This document shows, in pieces, positions 53,081-61,715 of a stretch of DNA of 64,000 bases. The stretch comes from Mesorhizobium sp. dw_380. GTDB lineage: Bacteria; Pseudomonadota; Alphaproteobacteria; Rhizobiales; Rhizobiaceae. How positions within the stretch are numbered: the stretch's first letter is position 1; every line of letters starts with the position of its first letter. A program made the position numbers and the translations under genes. Where the stretch lies: the NCBI RefSeq assembly GCF_018588885.1, contig NZ_JAFFIW010000004.1, positions 62,001 through 126,000 on the forward strand. Reading direction: 5' to 3'. The notes below the pieces were generated by a model that worked only from the letters and a program-made list of their open reading frames with translations, did no database searches and was not told the DNA's origin.

Positions 53081-53971
53081 ATGGGCTGTTTTTCCCGGAT
53101 CGTTGCCGGCCCGATGGTTGCCCTTGCTTTTGCTTTCACCGCGCTGCAACCGGTTGGCGCCGCCGAAGGTGTTTCCGTCTTTGCCGATCCCTCGAAGATA
53201 ACTGCCATCGGTGGCTCCATCACCGAGATCGTCTATGCGCTTGGCGAGGAGAAGCATCTTGTGGCGCGCGATTCCACCAGCCGCTATCCGACAGCCGCGC
53301 TTGATCTGCCTGATGTCGGCTACATGCGCCAGCTGTCTCCCGAAGGCGTGCTGTCGGTCAATCCGACCGGCATCCTGGCGCTGCAGGGCAGTGGTCCCAA
53401 GGAAGCCGTCGATGTGCTGAAGAAGACGAGCATTCCATTCATCGAAGTGCCTGAGCACTATAGCCGCGAAGGCATCCTGGAGAAGGTTCGCATCGTCGGC
53501 AAGGCGCTGGGCGCCGACGCCAAGGCCGGGGTGCTGGCTAGGGAACTCGATGCCAAGCTGGCGGCCGCCGAAAAGCAGACGGCCTCGATCAAGGAGCGCA
53601 AGCGCGTCCTGTTCGTGCTGGCGGTACAGGGCGGCAGGATCCTGGCGGCCGGCAGCGACACCGCTGCCGACGGCATGGTCAAGTTGGCGGGCGGGGTCAA
53701 CGCGGTCGAAGGCTTCTCCGGTTACAAGCAGATGTCCGATGAGGCAATCATCACCGCCAGGCCGGATGTGATCCTGATGATGAGCAATGCCGGGCCGCCG
53801 GTGTCCGACGACGAATTGTTCGGCAATCCGTCGATCGCCTCGACGCCGGCCGGAACCGCGCGCAAGCTGGTCCGCATCGACGGCGCCTATCTGCTCGGCT
53901 TCGGGCCGCGCACGGCCGATGCCATCCACGACCTCGCCGTCTCGCTCTATGGCGCGCAGGTCACGGACTGA
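53081..53971 (+). CDS. hmuT: Haem ABC transporter periplasmic binding protein
   Basis: The 296-residue protein has a signal peptide (residues ~1-28, cut near GAAEG) and a class III periplasmic binding fold with a long connecting helix. GGSITEIVYALGEEKHLVARD is the typical N-lobe start; the haem-binding Tyr is probably in the PDVGYMRQ loop. The stop is separated by only 5 bases from hmuU. Confidence 0.93.
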   Translation: MGCFSRIVAGPMVALAFAFTALQPVGAAEGVSVFADPSKITAIGGSITEIVYALGEEKHLVARDSTSRYPTAALDLPDVGYMRQLSPEGVLSVNPTGILALQGSGPKEAVDVLKKTSIPFIEVPEHYSREGILEKVRIVGKALGADAKAGVLARELDAKLAAAEKQTASIKERKRVLFVLAVQGGRILAAGSDTAADGMVKLAGGVNAVEGFSGYKQMSDEAIITARPDVILMMSNAGPPVSDDELFGNPSIASTPAGTARKLVRIDGAYLLGFGPRTADAIHDLAVSLYGAQVTD

Positions 53972-53976
53972 GCATC

Positions 53977-55071
53977 ATGGTCGATCAATCGATCGCCGGC
54001 CCGGCGATGAGTGCATCCGAAGGCGACCGCTCGGGCCGCGCCCGCATCGTCATCCTGCTGCTGTGCCTGGGGCTCTCCATTGCCGTGTTGCTGTCGCTCA
54101 CGTCAGGGGCGTCGGATGCTTCGGCCGTCAACGTCATCAGGGACTGGCTGTCTGGAGCTGTTCCAGGTGATGCGGCGCTGGGCGCGCGTGACAGCCTGAT
54201 CGTCTATGATATCCGCTTGCCGCGCGTCATCCTCGGCATGCTGATCGGTGCGGCGCTTGCGGTCTCCGGTGCCGTCATGCAGGGCCTGTTCCGCAATCCG
54301 CTGGCCGATCCCGGCCTGATCGGCGTTTCGGCCGGCTCCAGCCTCGGCGCGGTGGCCGTCATCGTGCTGGGCGGGACAATGTTGGCGCCCGTCACCGCCT
54401 TGCTCGGTACGCTGGCGCTGCCGCTGGCGGCTTTTTTCGGCGGGCTTGCCACGACGCTTGTGCTCTATCAGGTTGCCACGCGACGTGGGCAGACCTCGGT
54501 CGCCACAATGCTGCTTGCTGGTATCGCGCTGGCGGCAGTGGCCATGGCGCTCACCGGCATTCTCATCTTCATGGCCGACGATCGCCAATTGCGCGACCTG
54601 ACCTTCTGGTCGCTCGGATCGCTGGGTGGCGCGACCTGGGCGAAAATTGCGTCGGTCGGGCCGATCATCGTGCTGGCACTGGCGGCGATGCCGTTCCTGG
54701 CGCGCGGCCTCAACGCACTGGCGCTCGGCGAGGCGACCGCCGGCCATCTCGGCATACCCGTGCAGCGGCTGAAATACACAGCCATCATCGGCGTCTCGGC
54801 GGCGGTCGGTGCGTCCGTCGCCGTCAGCGGCGGCATCGGCTTCGTCGGCATCGTCGTGCCGCATCTGCTGCGCCTGCTGATCGGCCCGGACAATCGTTAC
54901 CTGCTCCCAGCCTCGGCGCTGCTCGGAGCCTCGCTGCTGCTTTTGGCCGATGCGGTCGCGCGCATCATCGTGGCGCCGGCTGAATTGCCGATCGGCATCG
55001 TCACGGCGATAGCAGGCGCGCCGTTCTTCCTGTGGATACTGCTGCGCAAGCGCGGCGTGATTGATTTGTGA
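53977..55071 (+). CDS. hmuU: Haem ABC transporter permease
   Basis: The 364-residue FecCD-family permease has about ten transmembrane helices. The signature RLPRVILGMLIGAALAVSGA is followed by GLFRNPLADPGLIGVSAGSS; the coupling helix region and the GFVGIVVPHLLRLLIGPDNR stretch near the C-terminus are conserved. It forms the inner-membrane channel for haem with HmuV. It lies in the hmuPSTUV operon. Confidence 0.93.
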   Translation: MVDQSIAGPAMSASEGDRSGRARIVILLLCLGLSIAVLLSLTSGASDASAVNVIRDWLSGAVPGDAALGARDSLIVYDIRLPRVILGMLIGAALAVSGAVMQGLFRNPLADPGLIGVSAGSSLGAVAVIVLGGTMLAPVTALLGTLALPLAAFFGGLATTLVLYQVATRRGQTSVATMLLAGIALAAVAMALTGILIFMADDRQLRDLTFWSLGSLGGATWAKIASVGPIIVLALAAMPFLARGLNALALGEATAGHLGIPVQRLKYTAIIGVSAAVGASVAVSGGIGFVGIVVPHLLRLLIGPDNRYLLPASALLGASLLLLADAVARIIVAPAELPIGIVTAIAGAPFFLWILLRKRGVIDL

Positions 55072-55078
55072 GGCTGGG

Positions 55079-55870
55079 ATGATCGAGGCAAGGGATGTTT
55101 CGGTTGATATCGCCGGCAAGCGCATTGTCGGCGGTGTCGATTTCGATGCGCGGCCCGGAGAAGTAGCAGCCATCGTCGGCCCCAACGGCTCGGGCAAGAC
55201 GACTTTCCTCAAAGCGTTGTCCGGCGAGCTTGCCTATACCGGGCGTGTCGCGCTCAACGGCCGCGACCTCTTGGCGATGAAGCCGGTCGAGATTGCCGTC
55301 CATCGTGCGGTGCTGCCGCAGGCGACGACGCTGTCGTTTCCTTTCACGGTGCGTGAAGTGGTCAAGCTCGGACTTGTCGGCGGCCGTTCGGGTGTCTTGC
55401 CGGGCGAGGATGCGCGGCTGCCGGAGCGGGCGCTGGCCCGTGTCGATTTGGACGGTTTTGCCGGACGTTTCTACCAGGAGCTTTCGGGCGGCGAGCAGCA
55501 GCGTGTCCAGCTTGCGCGCGTGCTGTGCCAGGTCTGGGCGCCGGTGCTCGACGGCAGACCGCGCTACCTGTTCCTCGACGAGCCAGTTTCCAGCCTCGAC
55601 ATCAAGCACCAGCTGATCATCATGAACATCGCCCGTGATTTCGCCAGGAGGGGCGGCGGCGTGGTCGCCATCCTGCATGACCTCAACCTGACGGCCATGT
55701 ATGCCGACCGGATCTTCGTCATGCACCGCGGCCGCTTGGCAGCCGCCGGCGAGCCGCAAGACGTGCTGAACGACGACCTGATCGAAAAGGTCTTCGACTG
55801 CCGGCTCCGGGTCGGCGTGCTGCCGGCCGGCAACATGCCGTTCGTCTTGCCGCAATCGTCGGTCAGTTGA
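55079..55870 (+). CDS. hmuV: Haem ABC transporter ATPase
   Basis: The 263-residue ATPase has Walker A GPNGSGKT (residues 34-41), the signature LSGGEQQRVQLARVL, Walker B YLFLDEPVSSLD and the switch His in AILHDLNLT. It energises haem import through HmuU. ATG at 55079 lies 7 bases after the hmuU stop, with GAGG in between. Confidence 0.93.
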   Translation: MIEARDVSVDIAGKRIVGGVDFDARPGEVAAIVGPNGSGKTTFLKALSGELAYTGRVALNGRDLLAMKPVEIAVHRAVLPQATTLSFPFTVREVVKLGLVGGRSGVLPGEDARLPERALARVDLDGFAGRFYQELSGGEQQRVQLARVLCQVWAPVLDGRPRYLFLDEPVSSLDIKHQLIIMNIARDFARRGGGVVAILHDLNLTAMYADRIFVMHRGRLAAAGEPQDVLNDDLIEKVFDCRLRVGVLPAGNMPFVLPQSSVS

Positions 55871-55880
55871 TATTCAGGTG

Positions 55881-55897
55881 AGGCCGCACTGCGGCCT
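55881..55897. terminator. Bidirectional hairpin between hmuV and rirA
   Basis: AGGCCGCA (55881-55888) and TGCGGCCT (55890-55897) are perfect inverted 8-mers around one base, 10 bases after the hmuV stop and just before the rirA stop from the other side. The convergent position suits a shared terminator, though the loop constraint reduces the stem to about 6 bp. Confidence 0.45.
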
Positions 55898-55901
55898 GTA
55901 G

Positions 55902-56363
55902 TCAGGCGGCCGGGGCGCGGCGCTCCAGCATGTCGATGCCGAGCAGGTTGCGCACATTCGGCCGCGCCGCCACGAGATCGGCGATCGTGTAGCGGGCAAG
56001 CACGGCGAAGAAGGCGTTGAGTGCCTCGCGCAGCGCCGAATTCAGCGCGCAGTTGTCGACCAGCGGGCATTCGGCGGCATCGTTCTCGAAGCATTCGGCC
56101 ATGGCGAAGCTTTCCTCGGTGACGCGCACGACGTCGAAGAGGCTGATGGATTCCGCGGCGCGGCCAAGCCGGACGCCGCCATTCCTGCCACGCACCGTCT
56201 CGACCAGGCCGTTCTCGACCAGCGGCTGAAGGATCTTGAACAGGAACAGTTCCGACACGGAATAGGCGGCCGCGATCTCTGGAATGCGGCTCAACCGGTC
56301 ATTGTTGGCGGCACAATACATCAGGATGCGCATGGCATAATTGGTCTGGCGCGTAAGCCGCAT
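55902..56363 (-). CDS. rirA: Iron-responsive Rrf2-family repressor RirA
   Basis: The 153-residue protein starts MRLTRQTNYAMRILMYCAA, with the winged-helix domain following. Cys91, Cys99 and Cys105 (AECFENDAAECPLVDNC) are the iron-sulfur cluster ligands of rhizobial RirA. RirA represses iron uptake genes when iron is sufficient, binding IRO boxes. ATG at 56363 follows AGGA at good spacing. It is convergent with hmuV, and two IRO-box-like sites are nearby, one of them upstream of this gene. Confidence 0.95.
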   Translation of the reverse strand: MRLTRQTNYAMRILMYCAANNDRLSRIPEIAAAYSVSELFLFKILQPLVENGLVETVRGRNGGVRLGRAAESISLFDVVRVTEESFAMAECFENDAAECPLVDNCALNSALREALNAFFAVLARYTIADLVAARPNVRNLLGIDMLERRAPAA

Positions 56364-56485
56364 TTTTGTCCTCACTAGGCGCCGGCGCGATGTAACGACG
56401 CCAGATCCCTGAACTTTGCCGGCACGGCCCTGATCCGGAATTTCGGATTCGCCGCGCTGGCCTCGACCGAATATGGCCTATACCT

Positions 56486-56533
56486 TGGAATAATTCCAGA
56501 CTAGCTTCGTGTCATAGATGAATATTCTCGTCA
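56486..56533. promoter_or_regulatory. Iron-control region upstream of rirA: ICE-like dyad and IRO box
   Basis: TGGAAT (56486-56491) and ATTCCA (56493-56498) form a dyad with GAA-N3-TTC core as in the Irr-controlled ICE element. A TGA-N9-TCA box lies at 56519-56533 (TGAATATTCTCGTCA). The latter agrees in 12 of 15 positions with the box at 51703-51717. They lie between divergent rirA and the DUF445 gene, suggesting Irr control and autoregulation of rirA. The distance to the rirA start is about 120-170 bases, so an unmapped upstream promoter is required. Confidence 0.55.
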
Positions 56534-56651
56534 ACTTTATGTGCGCGACCCGGCAAAACGCGAGGCTAAAGCGGCTGTTGCGGGCATTTCGGTGGTCGAA
56601 ACACTAGATAGGCTCGAGATCGACCCCAGATCGACGAGGAGCGTCTCATCC

Positions 56652-57947
56652 ATGTCACAATCGGCCCAGTCCGTCGCGCCGGTCCGTTTCGATGTCGACG
56701 CGGCCGCCAAGCTTTCGGCGCTGCGCCGGACCAAATTCATCGCCACGGCCGCGCTGGCGCTGTGCGTGCTGGTGTTTGCCTTGGCCAAGTCGTTCGAACA
56801 GACCTATCCGTGGCTCGGCTTTGTCGCTGCCTTCGCCGAGGCGGCGACCATTGGCGGCCTTGCCGACTGGTACGCGGTGGTGGCGCTGTTCAGGCGGCCG
56901 CTTGGCTTGCCGATCCCGCACACCGCCATCATCCCGGAAAACCAGAACCGCATCGCCGACAATCTTGGGCGCTTCATCGAGGCCAATTTCCTGGCGCCGG
57001 AGCCGGTGCGGGAAAAACTTGCCGAGGTCGATTTTTCAGCGCTGGTTGCCGATTGGCTGGCCGATCCCGAACGTGCAGCCGACCTGTCGCGCTTCGTCGT
57101 GCGGCTGGTGCCGCAGACACTTGCAGCCGTCGAGCAGTCCGGCCTGCGCGGCTTCGTCACCAGCCGCATGCTGGAGCAGATCGAAAAGGTGCCGCTGGCG
57201 CCGCTGGCGGCCGAATTGCTGTCCGCTCTTACAGACGACCGCCGCCACCAGAAACTGTTCGATGAATTCATCAAGGTGATCGGCCGCTTCCTCAACGACG
57301 AACAGGCGCTGGCCACGATGCGCGAGAAGATCCGCGAGGAGCTGCCGTCGCTGTTCAACCTGTTCAGAGCCGACGCTTATCTCCTGAAGAAGATCGTCGC
57401 CTCGGCGGGCTCCCTGCTTGACGAGGTGCGGGCCGATCCCGACCACCCGATGCGCGCTGAATTCGACCGTTTCGCGCAAAGCTTCGTCGAGCGGCTGCGG
57501 ACGTCCAAGCAGTATGCCAAGCGTGCGGAGAAGATGAAGCACGATTTCCTCGCCCGTCCCGAAGTCAGGGCGCTGGCCGGCGACATGTGGGAGAGCCTCA
57601 GCCTGTTCATCGAGCAGGACGCCAAGGCGCCGAATTCGGTGATCCGCGCGCATCTCGCCAACATGTTCGTCGAGGTCGGCCGCCATCTTGCCGGCGATGC
57701 GCAGATCCGGGCCGACATGAACCAGGGGTTCGTCGTGGCGCTCGCCTCGTTCGTGGAAAGCCAGAAAAGCGGCGTGTCGAAATTCATCGCCGACCAGGTC
57801 AAGCGCTGGGACCTGGCGCAACTGACGCGGCTGATCGAGATGAACATCGGCAGGGACCTGCAATATATCCGCTTCAACGGCATGATCATCGGCGGGTTGG
57901 CGGGTGTCGTGCTCCATACGCTCGAGCTGCTGCTCCCGGTCAATTGA
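56652..57947 (+). CDS. DUF445 family membrane-associated protein
   Basis: The 431-residue protein has an N-terminal hydrophobic segment (FIATAALALCVLVFALAKSF), a second patch with GGLADWYAVVALFRRPLGLP that is diagnostic for DUF445, and a C-terminal hydrophobic helix (MIIGGLAGVVLHTLELLLPV). The long middle is helical and charged. The family's function is not known; it is often called YjiN-like. ATG at 56652 follows GAGGAG at a rather long spacing. An iron-type operator lies between it and rirA. Confidence 0.85.
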   Translation: MSQSAQSVAPVRFDVDAAAKLSALRRTKFIATAALALCVLVFALAKSFEQTYPWLGFVAAFAEAATIGGLADWYAVVALFRRPLGLPIPHTAIIPENQNRIADNLGRFIEANFLAPEPVREKLAEVDFSALVADWLADPERAADLSRFVVRLVPQTLAAVEQSGLRGFVTSRMLEQIEKVPLAPLAAELLSALTDDRRHQKLFDEFIKVIGRFLNDEQALATMREKIREELPSLFNLFRADAYLLKKIVASAGSLLDEVRADPDHPMRAEFDRFAQSFVERLRTSKQYAKRAEKMKHDFLARPEVRALAGDMWESLSLFIEQDAKAPNSVIRAHLANMFVEVGRHLAGDAQIRADMNQGFVVALASFVESQKSGVSKFIADQVKRWDLAQLTRLIEMNIGRDLQYIRFNGMIIGGLAGVVLHTLELLLPVN

Positions 57948-58050
57948 TGCGCACCGATCGCCAAACCTGCGTTCGAAATGGACACGCCGCACCCGAGTGC
58001 TATTCTCCCGGCGCGGGCACCGCATCCGCGGCGACAGGGGAGAAGAGATC

Positions 58051-58479
58051 ATGGCCAAGCAACCGGAATCCGATTCCTTCATGGACATGTTCGGCAGGTT
58101 CGGCCGCGACCTGAAGGTGCCCAATGTCGATGTCGAGGCGATCCTCGCGCATCACCGCAAGAACCTCGAAGCGCTGGAGAAGGCGGCGCGAGCCAGCGCC
58201 GCCGGGGCATCGTCGCTGTTATCAAGGCAGCGCGAAATGCTGCAGGACACGCTGCGCGAGGTTGCCAAGGTGGCGCAGAGCTACCGCGCGCCGGGCAATC
58301 CGCAAGAGCTTATGGCCAAGCAGACGGAGTTCGCCAGAAAATCCTTCGAGGCGGCGCTCAGGAATGCCGGTGAGGTGGCTGAACTGGCCAGGAAATCCGG
58401 CACCGAATCGATCGACATCCTGCGCGCACGCATCAAGGAGGCGATGGAGGAAATCCGCGCCGGCTATGACGGGAAGTAG
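58051..58479 (+). CDS. Phasin family protein
   Basis: The 142-residue, amphipathic, all-helical protein has the phasin pattern: MDMFGRFGRDLKVPNVDVEA, then NLEALEKAARASAAGASSLL and PQELMAKQTEFARKSFEAAL. Phasins coat polyhydroxyalkanoate granules in the cytoplasm. ATG at 58051 has GGGGAGAAGAG upstream. It stands alone between the DUF445 and MaoC-type genes. Confidence 0.87.
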   Translation: MAKQPESDSFMDMFGRFGRDLKVPNVDVEAILAHHRKNLEALEKAARASAAGASSLLSRQREMLQDTLREVAKVAQSYRAPGNPQELMAKQTEFARKSFEAALRNAGEVAELARKSGTESIDILRARIKEAMEEIRAGYDGK

Positions 58480-58671
58480 TCTCCTGCGGCAGGCCCGGCT
58501 TGTCGCTGCCGTCAACCCTGAAAGCCAGGGAACCCCAACTTGATCTGCCGCTGTGCCGGCAGACACCGCCTGATTGCGGCCGAAATCGGCGGAACGGATT
58601 CATGCAGGGCGAATTGACAGAGGCCGCCAGTTCGTGGTCCGGAGGCTTTGAAAGCGATCGGGAAACCAGGA

Positions 58672-59169
58672 ATGACTGAAGTACGGCCTAAAACGCCGCC
58701 GACCTTCGAGCAGTTGAGAACGATGTCCGGGCAGGAGCTTGGCGTCTCGGAATGGACCACGGTCGACCAGGATCGTATCAACCAGTTCGCCGAATGCACC
58801 GGCGACCATCAATGGATCCATGTCGACCCCGAACGGGCGCGGCGGCAAAGTCCGTTTCGCACGACGATCGCGCACGGTTACCTGACGCTGTCGATCATCG
58901 GCGCGCTGGCGCTCGGCATGGGAATCGTGCCGGAGAATACACAGGCCGCTTTCAACTACGGTTTCGACAAGGTGCGCTTCCTGGCGCCGGTCAGGGTCGG
59001 CGCGCGCATCAGGCTGCGCACCACGCTGCTTTCCATGGAGGACAGGGGGCCGGGCCAATACCTGATGAAGGCAGCCAACACGGTCGAGATCGAAGGCGAG
59101 GAAAAGCCGGCGCTGACGGCGGAAACGCTGGTCATGCTCTATGAGCGCCGCAAGCGGGCAGGGGCCTGA
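58672..59169 (+). CDS. MaoC-family hydratase (NodN-like)
   Basis: The 165-residue hot-dog protein has the hydratase-2 motif: ECTGDHQWIHVDPERARR with the catalytic Asp and His, then FRTTIAHGYLTLSII. Such proteins hydrate enoyl-CoA or, like NodN, have less clear roles. It lies near a phasin gene, so a link with R-3-hydroxyacyl-CoA supply for polyhydroxyalkanoate is possible. ATG at 58672 follows AGGA; a TTG start at 58648 is less likely. Confidence 0.85.
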   Translation: MTEVRPKTPPTFEQLRTMSGQELGVSEWTTVDQDRINQFAECTGDHQWIHVDPERARRQSPFRTTIAHGYLTLSIIGALALGMGIVPENTQAAFNYGFDKVRFLAPVRVGARIRLRTTLLSMEDRGPGQYLMKAANTVEIEGEEKPALTAETLVMLYERRKRAGA

Positions 59170-59233
59170 GAGCCCGTTTGGAAATTCTACTCTAGCGGCC
59201 ATCTGATGGCGTCTTCTGCCAAACAGGTCGTGC

Positions 59234-60685
59234 CTACGAGACGCCGGCTTCCGCGCGGCCGGCGCGGGCGGAGAACAGGGCAAGGATCAGCGCCCCGAGC
59301 GCCAAGGCCGTAGCGGTCCGAAAGGTGACCTGCATGCCCTGGGCCGCGGCCTCGGAACTCAAAAGCTGCTGGCCGATCCCTTGCTGCACATCACTCGATG
59401 CCACAGCAAAGATGGCGCCTATCAAGGATGCGCCGGTGATGAGGCCGAGATTGCGCGACAGGTTGAGCAGGCCTGATATGACGCCGCGTTCGCCGGCCCC
59501 GACACCGCTCATGACGGCCGCATTGTTGGCTGTCTGGAACAGGGCATAGCCGAAGCAGGTAACGGTGATCGGAACGGCATAGCTGGCGATGCCGAGTCTG
59601 GTCAGCGCAAGCGACAGCAGGAATGTGCCAGTGGCGAGGCTGAACAGGCCGGCGACCATCATCCTGTGGGCCCCGAAGCGATCGGAAAGCCGTCCGGCCA
59701 GCAGCGCCGACAGGGTCGACACGAGCGGCCCGATCGAAAGCACCACGCCAACCATCGCGGCATCGAGCCCAAGCCCACGGGACAGATAGAATGGAGCGAC
59801 CACAAGGGTCGCCATCATCACCGTGGCGACGATCAAGCTCATGGCGAGGCTGGCGCTGAGCCTCAGATCCCGGAAGCTGGCGAGGTGAATCAAAGGGTTC
59901 TTCACGCTCCTTTGCGCGACGGCGAATAGAGCGATACCGATGGCGGTAGCGGCCAGCAGGCAGACGTTGAGCGGACCGAAATTGCCCCGGCCAAGCGTCA
60001 TGGCCAGCGCATAGGCGGCCAGCGTCAGGGCCAGCAGGACAGTGCCTGTCGCGTCGAACTTGCCTTGAGCGGCCTGAGCCGTGTTGCTGCGAGCGGGCAG
60101 GGCACGCCAGGCAAGGGCGAAGGTCAGGATGCCCAGCGGGACATTGACCAGGAAGATCGCCCGCCAGCCGAGGCCGGCAATCAGCATGCCGCCGAGCGAA
60201 GGGCCGAGTGTGGTGCCGATCGCCGACATGGCGCCGAGCAGACCCATGGCGCTTCCCGTCCGGTCCTTGCCCACCGTCTCGGCGACAAATGCAAGCGTCA
60301 GCGCCATCATCAGCGCCGCGCCAAGCCCTTGCACGACGCGCGCGGCGATCAGCAGCCAGAGCGTCGGCGCCAGGCCGCAGAGCACCGATGCCGATGTGAA
60401 CAGGGCTATTCCGCCAAGCAGCAAGGGCCGGCGCCCGAACATGTCGGCCAGCCGCCCGGCGCTGACGATCAGTGTTGTGATGGCAAGGAGGTAGGCGAGA
60501 ACCACCCATTGCACAGCCTGGAACGACGCCCCGAACGTCTGCATCAGCGAAGGCAGTCCGACACTGGCAATGCTTGTTCCGAGCGACGACAGCAGCGTGG
60601 CGAGTGACAGGCTGGCGAGTGCCCAGCCGGTGGATTGGAGTTTTTGCGGTGCTGATATCAGCCCATTTTGCTCAGCGATGGCCAT
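59234..60685 (-). CDS. MFS drug exporter, DHA2 type (14 helices)
   Basis: The 483-residue membrane protein has about 14 hydrophobic helices and the DHA2 motifs: LADMFGRRPLLLGGIALFT in loop 2-3 and GPSLGGMLIAGLGWRAIFLV in helix 5. It probably exports drugs or other toxic compounds using protons. It is divergent from a LysR gene with a 132-base gap, a layout in which the regulator usually controls the exporter. Confidence 0.9.
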   Translation of the reverse strand: MAIAEQNGLISAPQKLQSTGWALASLSLATLLSSLGTSIASVGLPSLMQTFGASFQAVQWVVLAYLLAITTLIVSAGRLADMFGRRPLLLGGIALFTSASVLCGLAPTLWLLIAARVVQGLGAALMMALTLAFVAETVGKDRTGSAMGLLGAMSAIGTTLGPSLGGMLIAGLGWRAIFLVNVPLGILTFALAWRALPARSNTAQAAQGKFDATGTVLLALTLAAYALAMTLGRGNFGPLNVCLLAATAIGIALFAVAQRSVKNPLIHLASFRDLRLSASLAMSLIVATVMMATLVVAPFYLSRGLGLDAAMVGVVLSIGPLVSTLSALLAGRLSDRFGAHRMMVAGLFSLATGTFLLSLALTRLGIASYAVPITVTCFGYALFQTANNAAVMSGVGAGERGVISGLLNLSRNLGLITGASLIGAIFAVASSDVQQGIGQQLLSSEAAAQGMQVTFRTATALALGALILALFSARAGRAEAGVS

Positions 60686-60817
60686 GGCGATCTCCTTGTC
60701 GTCCGCTCCGGAGCCGGAGCTGCCGGAGAGATCTAGTCTTGTGGTTGAGATGGCGGAAGACGCAGCATTTGCATCATATCAGTGCATCAAGCGCCACATC
60801 ATGCTAATGATCCGCCG

Positions 60818-61708
60818 ATGACATCGCCTGATCTCAATCTGCTCTTTGCCCTCGACGTTCTGCTCGCCGAAGGCAGCGTGGCACGTGCCGCGCGCCGTCT
60901 GCGCCTCAGCCCCTCGGCGATGAGCCGGACGCTGGCGCGGCTGCGCGAGGCAACGGGCGACCCTCTGCTGGTTCGCGCCGGGCGCGGCCTGGTGGCAACA
61001 CCGCGCGCCGAGGCATTGCGGCTGCAGGTCGGCTCTGTCGTCCAGGACGCGGAGGCGCTGCTGCGCCCTGCCGAGTTGCTTGATCTTTCAAGCCTGGACA
61101 GGATCTTCACGCTGCGCACCAATGAGGGCTTCGTCGAGGAATTCGGGCCTCGTCTGATCACCCGCATCGAGGCCGATGCGCCGGGCGTGCGGCTGCGTTT
61201 CGCGCCGAAATCCGACAAGGATGTGATGTCGCTGCGCGACGCGGCGATTGACCTGGAAATCGGTGTTGCCGGTGAAACCGGACCCGAGGTGCGCATCCAG
61301 GCCCTGTTTCGCGACCGCTTCATTGGCGCCGTTCGAGCGAGCCATCCCCTGAGCGAGGGCAAGGTGACGCCCGAGCGCTATGCGGCGGGCCGCCACATCA
61401 GTATTTCCAGGCGTGGCCGCGAGAAGGGGCCGATCGACGAGGCTTTGAGCGCGCTTGGCTTGCAGCGGACGGTCGTGTGCATGGTTTCGGGTTTCTCGGC
61501 CGCGCTCGCCATGGCGCGTACCTCGGACCTGATCGCCAGCGTGCCGGAGCGGCATACGGCCGGCGCGCGCGCCGACATGCACAGTTTTCCGCTGCCGGTC
61601 GCTACCGTGGAAGTCACCATCTCCATGCTCTGGCATCCGCGCCTCGATGCCGATCCGGCGCAACGCTGGTTGCGCGACTGCGTGCGGGAGGTCTGCGCGA
61701 GCCGCTGA
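60818..61708 (+). CDS. LysR-family transcriptional regulator
   Basis: The 296-residue protein has an N-terminal winged helix (LNLLFALDVLLAEGSVARAA and SPSAMSRTLARLREATGDPL) and a C-terminal co-inducer domain. Subtle NodD/LinR-like features such as PDLNLLFALDVLL are present. It likely controls the divergent DHA2 exporter. In the gap TGCATC occurs twice near 60767-60786 and may form part of the binding site. ATG at 60818 is chosen; an earlier one at 60782 would cover these repeats. Confidence 0.87.
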   Translation: MTSPDLNLLFALDVLLAEGSVARAARRLRLSPSAMSRTLARLREATGDPLLVRAGRGLVATPRAEALRLQVGSVVQDAEALLRPAELLDLSSLDRIFTLRTNEGFVEEFGPRLITRIEADAPGVRLRFAPKSDKDVMSLRDAAIDLEIGVAGETGPEVRIQALFRDRFIGAVRASHPLSEGKVTPERYAAGRHISISRRGREKGPIDEALSALGLQRTVVCMVSGFSAALAMARTSDLIASVPERHTAGARADMHSFPLPVATVEVTISMLWHPRLDADPAQRWLRDCVREVCASR

Positions 61709-61715
61709 CCGGCAA

